Assembly (NCBI RefSeq): GCF_016097555.1
Contig: NC_054706.1
Coordinates: 60,142,631 to 60,206,630 of the forward strand
Source: Gigantopelta aegis
Lineage: Eukaryota; Mollusca; Gastropoda; Neomphalida; Peltospiridae
Reading direction: 5' to 3'
Length of the DNA: 64,000 nucleotides
Shown: in pieces, positions 14,899-22,009 of the stretch
Layout: each line of letters opens with the position of its first letter
Numbering within the stretch: the first letter of the stretch is position 1
Notes under the pieces: generated by a model
Seen by the model: the letters and a program-made list of their open reading frames with translations, nothing else
Database searches by the model: none
Told to the model about the DNA's origin: nothing
Position numbers and translations under genes: made by a program

Positions 14899-16824
14899 TC
14901 TTCAAAAAAGTAGGAGAACTCTAATAAGAATTTACAATTGCCAAAATTGTAAGGTATATTAGCTGTGGGGAATGGTTATATGATAATAGTGAATTAATTG
15001 GACAAACATTACAACTGGTAGTTCATTGTTACAGTAGATTTTATGACCACCAAAGATCTTGAAGTATGATTGGAGTCAAAAGTGAAATTTGAAAGTTGGC
15101 GTTTTTTATCGGTAAATCGCAAATTCAAACAATAAAAATGACTAAAAACAAAACAATAACAACTGTATTATCAACAGAATAAAAAAGATTGACAGAAATA
15201 ATGTTCCACGGTGATTAATCGAACTTCCTGGAAATTTTCAAAATCGAGAATGACACCCCACGCACGTGTACGGGGTAACTACGTGATGCATGTGCAAACT
15301 ATGGAATGTGTTTTGGTGTTTCTGTGGTTAAAACGTATGTTCGGTCTAATAGTTGATATTAACATTAATATTTCAGGTTCCTAATCTTTTTTGAAGAATA
15401 TATATATATATATGAAGTAGATCTAGCGGTGATGCAGTAATACCTCTCCACTACCCCTCCCCTCCCTCGACAACTGTCCCATATGGCTATGGTTTGAGTT
15501 AAAACACTGTGAATCAACTGTTTAATTAATTCTTTGACAGTTATTATTTACGGTACAGGCTTACACGTATTATGACTTGTTTTTCAGAGCAATCGTAACA
15601 AGGAACACGTTTTGGGACAAACTGGTGTTTCATAAGGTGCAGAGCCTACTGGGTGGTCGTGTCGTTGTTGTACTCACTGGATCCGCCCCAGTGTCGGAAG
15701 ATACGCTTAATTTCATTAAGTGTGCAACGGGATGTTTTGTAAGTTTTTTTTATTATCGAAAGCATTATACTTTGTTAAAACTCCACTACAACAGAATAGC
15801 TAACTTTCCTCAATGATGCACCAAGGATATGTTTTACGAGTACACGAAAGATCCCTTAATTACTGCTAATTTATAGTCTAGGGGCATATGCAGCTAAAAC
15901 AGGTCCTGGGGGAAGTTTCATGTTAGTGTTTGAAACCAGTGATATTTATAATCAACTATTGTATACAGATTCAGAAAAAATATGGTTCCAATAATGGAAA
16001 GGATAGCCTATATACTAGTATCAGCATTTTTGTTTCTCCAACACTATTGGCCACGTTTCAACAGCTATCGAGCTGTTGAAATTTGAAACTATTAAATATA
16101 CACTAATTTCAAAAGAACTAAGTGTCCTAAATTGTCATTTAGCAAATATTACTTTTTTCTTTCACGTTAAATTTGCACCATTTTGCTATTTTATACAACG
16201 GGCTTCAAATTACACATTATCCAATGTTATAAAATACATGTGACAAATCAAACATTTTGATTGGCCGCTTCCTTCCAATGTGCTTGCTTTGAAGGTTATA
16301 GAAGGCTATGGTCAAACGGAGGTGGTGACTGGTATAACAGGGCAGTTCCCAGGAGACACTGGTGGAGGTAAGTCTTCATTATCTTACATATGCTGGTAAA
16401 GGATGACGGTGCATACCATCAAATCAAATCACTTTGACGACAATTATAATGCTAGTATCAGACTACCAACTGCCACAATGGAATTGGCCAACTCTCTGCT
16501 CTCACGACTTCAGCGACTATCCAGGAGCTAGTCTGAGCGCTCGTACAACTCGATTGTCTTGCGAATGATTAGTTGTTAATCTGAGCACACCCATCGTAAA
16601 TCGGGAGTTGGCAGTTGACAGTCTGACCTTAGCAAATTTTCGCCTTGCTTATATGGAAATTCAGATTAAATGTTTAATACAATATCGATAATGATGCCTA
16701 ATTTATTTATTTATTATTATACTGGAATATATACATGTATACATTTTGTGTATGTTGTGGATGTCATTCTAAATAAAATATAGATATGTGCATATTTATA
16801 TGTATATGTGTATGTGTATGTGTT

Positions 16825-16911
<87 letters not shown>

Positions 16912-19900
16912 GTGCATGTGTATATGTATATGTGTATATGTACATAATATGTATATATGTTTTTTGTTATGTTATTTTCCAATCATAGGCCACGTGGGTG
17001 GACCGCTGGTTTGTAACTACGTGAAGCTGGTGGATGTACCGGACATGAATTACTTCACATCCAACAACAAAGGAGAGGTGCTTAAGAGTATAATTATATA
17101 TGTATCGCAATAACTGTCCTTAAAACGACAGACCCTTTTTTTAAAACACTACGACGCATGTTGCACTTTTAAAGCCGTTTTTGATTATTATAAACAAAAC
17201 AAGAATTTAATTATGATGGCCCACAATAATAAGTAATATGGAAATTTATTAATAAACATACTGCAGGTCTTTTATAAAAGGTACAGGTTTGAAATATTTT
17301 AAATTATTTTAAGTTCACTGCACCACGGTATGGCATTCTAGATATAAGTCTACCGCACATGTTCATATAATTATATCAGTACAGAGAAATGTTTTGGGCT
17401 TACCGTGATTATCCTTTTGGTTTTATTTTGTTTTTTATCTTGCGTAAAATTTTGTTCTTGTTCAAATAATCGTTAAAGAATTAATTTCTGTTTGTATAAA
17501 AATCGAAGATTTCCCTCCAATGTTTCTCAATTGACTGAGTTACGCAATTATGTTAAATGGCTGACGATATGTTTAGAAACCTAATGCTAGGATCAGACTA
17601 CTAATTGTCACAACGGTGTTGGCCGAATCGTCGATCTCTCGACTTCTACGACTGTCCAGCTGGTCGTCTGAGCGCTCTTACAACTAGATTCGCGTCGCTT
17701 CTACGGCCGATTAGTTGTTAATCTGAGCGCACCCGTTGTAAGTTTTGAGTGGGAGTAATTACAAAGCATTTGTCGATTTGGCCAACTCCGTCGTGATAGT
17801 TGGTATCCTGATACTAGCATAACAGTCGTGGATTACAATAACAGCCACTTAAAAGTCAGCTTAGGTGCCGTTAATAAACATTCCTTGGGGGGGGGGGGGG
17901 GTTCTGTTTGATTAAACAATGCTTTTGATAATCCTGTCCTTACCTTCATATGTCCATGTTCTGATTACCATACAGGTGTGTGTAAAGGGACCCAACGTGT
18001 TCCAGGGCTATTATAAAGACCCGGAGAAAACGAAGGAGACCTTGGATGAAGATGGATGGTGTCACACGGGCGATATTGGGGAATGGTTGCCGGTAGGTCA
18101 TGCAACCCAAACTCTGTTATGTCTTTATCTCAAACTCTAATGCCATCTAATTCAAACTCTGATCTTGTGTGACTCAAACTGTATTATGTGACTCTGATAA
18201 CTCAAGCTCTTAAGTCATGTAACAAACCATAATGCCATGTGACTCAAAGTCTAATGTCATTTGATTCGAACTCTGAAGTCATGTTACCAAAACTATAAAT
18301 GGTATGTGACTCAAACTTTGATGTTATGTAATTTAAACTCTAATGTTATGTGACTCAAGCTCTGATCTTATGTAACTCAAACTCTGACACCATATAACTC
18401 AAAACCTTTTATTATATATATAAATTATCCCACTACCCCCTTTCCTTTCTCTCCTTTGAATTCGATCTCATTTCTTTCCAATCTGGCAAATCCTCATATC
18501 TTTAACTTTCTTTTGCTGTCCACCTCCACATCCAAGTCTTTGTCTCTCCAACCGCGGCAAATTCTCAAAACTATAGAGGCATATTGTCACAGACCTCTGA
18601 CCTATTAAGTGGTCTAACTAAGTATTACCTGAACAAAAATAATTTGATTTGTCCCTAAATGTACTTTATTCAACCATCTTCATAACCACCATACCCGGTA
18701 TTCCATTTATTGATGATATTTTGTAAAACTTACTGAATTATGGCAATGGTCCATAATTCAAAAACTATAATTGCCGAGAGGATTGACATGAATTCCACTC
18801 CATTATGGTTCAGTTAAGATGATCCGATAGCTATATTTGGTTTCCAACAATTAATGTAATTTTTTTTTTTTTATCCAGTTTTAGAGAATCAAGGTCCTTG
18901 AATCCGTGACAGTATGCCTTTAATGTTATTTGATTCAAACTCAGATAGCAGACTCTAATATCATGTGAATGGATCGTTCAAAGTCGTGTGACATGTAATT
19001 CAAAACTGCCATGCAATTCAAACCCAAATATTATCTGGCGTGTCATCTCTTTCAGAATGGAGCATTGAAGATAATTGACAGGAAGAAACACATCTTTAAA
19101 CTAGCTCAGGTTAGTAGATTTTTGCAAGGAGTATCTTAAAGAATATGTGATAATATCTTGAAGATGCCTTCTGTAATTTATGTGTAACAGGCATATACCA
19201 TAGTTTGACACCCAATAGCCGCAGTGGTAAAGCGTTTGCTTGATGCGCAGTCGGTCTGGGATCGAACCCCGTCTGTGGGCCCATTGGGCTATTTGTCGCT
19301 CTAGCCAGTGCACCACGACTGGTATATCAAAGGCCGTGGTATGTGTTATCCTGTCTGTGGGATGGTGCATATAAAAGATCCCTTGCTGCTAATCGAAAAG
19401 AGTAGCCCATGAAGTGGCGACAGCGAGTTTCCTCTCTCAATATCTGTGTGGTCCTTAACCATATGTCCGACGCCATATAACCATAAATGAAATGTGTTGA
19501 GTGCGTCGTTAAATAAAACATTTCCTTCCTTCCAAAAGCCGATGTATTTTTCTTGCTTGGATGTCGTTAAACATCTATTCTTTCTATTATTTGTAACAGC
19601 GTAAAAGTGATGCTTAATGGGTGTTTTCTAGTTCTTTATAGAATGAATATTTCATTTTAATTTTAGAATTTTAGGAATATAAAGGCATAATTTTCTGTTA
19701 TATCATAAATGATTTTACTTTTTAAAAGAACAAGATGTTTTACTTTTTTTTAAACAAAAACTTTCAGGTCATTCATCAAATTTAGTTAATTACATTTTGA
19801 CGTCACTTTCAGGCAACTGAACCGACTGATTTCTTGTTCTATTCATTGCTCCACAACTGGTCTATCAAATGTTATGCAATGTACTATCCTGTCTGTAGGA

Positions 19901-21915
19901 TTGTGCATATAAAAGATCCCTTGCTGCTAATTGAAAAATAGTAGCCCATGGATTGATGGCAGCAGACCTCCTTTTTAATTATCAGGGTTTCGGAGGGTAC
20001 GAAGGGTAAAATTACCATAAAATCTTGGAAATTAAGGGATATACGTTTTTAATTTTTAGATGATAGTAAGAGAACTGCTGTTTAAAATGTATCAAAGCAC
20101 ATGAAATGCAGTGTCCAATATCAGATCATTTAATCACATAGCCACCTAGCAGGGACACTTATGGTCTATTTTGTTTTTATTACGTATCTCAAAGTATTTC
20201 TGGCAGAAAGCCTTATTATATATGAAAATAAGTAATATTGTGATCATCATGATCACCATCATCTTCCTCATCTTCCTCCTTCTCCTCCTCATCATCATCA
20301 CTATCATCATCACCACCATCATCATCTCCACCATCATCATCATCATCAGTATCATCATCATCATCATCTTCATCATTATCATCATCTTCATCTTCCTCAT
20401 CCTCATCCTCATCCTCATCCTCATCATTATCATCATCATCATAGGCAAATAATATATTTCGAGTATGGTATTTTTCTATATAATACCTGTATGATACATG
20501 TATTTGTTGCAGGGAGAATATGTAGCCCCAGAAAAGATAGAAGGAATCTATGTGAGAAGTAAATATGTTGCACAGGTCTTCGTTGATGGCGACAGCTTGA
20601 AGGTAAATATCACTTCCTCTAATATAACTATGTTCTGTTCCTAGTTGTTACTTAAAATGGTATTTTAATGCCATTGATCCTTGACTTGACTAGTGGTTTA
20701 ACATGTCCATATACCTCTATGGTGTCGAACACGCCTATCCCGAGTCTGGCCTCTAATAAGATCAGGGATCCGACTCGGGACAGGAATACCATTGATCCTT
20801 GTTCTCAAGGCATGGACTTCCTTTTTGTCATTAAACGCCATTTGACCTTCCACAAACATCATGTTGATCAGAAACACATTGGATTTGCTAAATTTACTAA
20901 AATTGCTAATATAACTGAAGCAAGATAATTGTTGGCTTGTCTTTGAACCTATGTCACAGAGGTTGGTCTAATACGTGAAATAAGGTTTACACCTATGCAC
21001 AGTTGTGCTGAATATTTACTTATTTCTTTGTTATACAACAAAATAATAAATGTATCTAAGACACTGTGTGATTAGATTTATGCATGTCTCGATATTTGTA
21101 AACACTTCTATTTATTTCAGTAGTTGTGCATGTGTGCCCTACAACACATTCTTACAACTATTCCAAAATATTGGATCGAAGTGTTTACAAATACTAGGAC
21201 ATTCGTTCAAATGATGTCAACACACATGTAAGCAATGATACTGTTTATTCAATACGTCAATGATTGTCTTCTTTAATTACTGACAATAATCAATATTCAC
21301 CAAAAGTCTGCATCATAGTGAACCTTTAGTCCGCTCATTAGGTCATCCGCTATGACGTAGGTTGGAGGTCTTGGCAGTAATGTCATGGTATTTTGTAGAA
21401 CAAGTATCAAGGAAAACATGTTTCGCAACTTGTGTTATACTCAAATAGAGATTTATTTATACAGTCATATTTTTCCAATTCATGGTTTTAAGAGGTATCC
21501 AGATTAGAGAGGTTAATTTCTGTACTGAATTTTAAAAAAAGGACTGTGGAAAAATGTCCAGTTTTGGGGAATTCCGGTTTACAGAGGGCCCGGTTTTGAG
21601 AGGTTTCACTGTATATACCACACACTGCGTAATGACTAGTGTATTTGTTTCCATTGTAGACGTGCTGTATGGCAGTCGTGGTTCCTGACCAGGAAGTGAT
21701 GGACATATGGGCGCCAAAGAACAGATTTCCAACAGACATGGACAAGTTGTGTGCAAACAAGGTACCGAGAGTGTTTCACTTCTCTTACTTAGAGGGCACA
21801 AGGAAAGAAAGAAAGAAAGGAATGCATGTTTAATGACACCTCATCACATTTAAACTATGGTTATTTAGTGTCTAATTAATACACACGTGGATTATTTGTT
21901 ATTTGTTCAACATTT

Positions 21916-22009
<94 letters not shown>

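Larger units (their letters stand above)
18103..19035. repeat. Degenerate minisatellite split by inserts
   Basis: Units of roughly 26-30 bp around CTCAAACTCTGATGTCATGT run 18103-18406 and resume at 18926-19035. Between them lie the CCCCCTTTCC repeat and a MITE. Confidence 0.65.

Noticed and set aside
14687..14962. Frame containing [15 protein letters not shown] as an extra ACSL-a exon
   Set aside because: Exons 8 and 9 join in phase (AG/A) without it, and ACSL-b has no counterpart.
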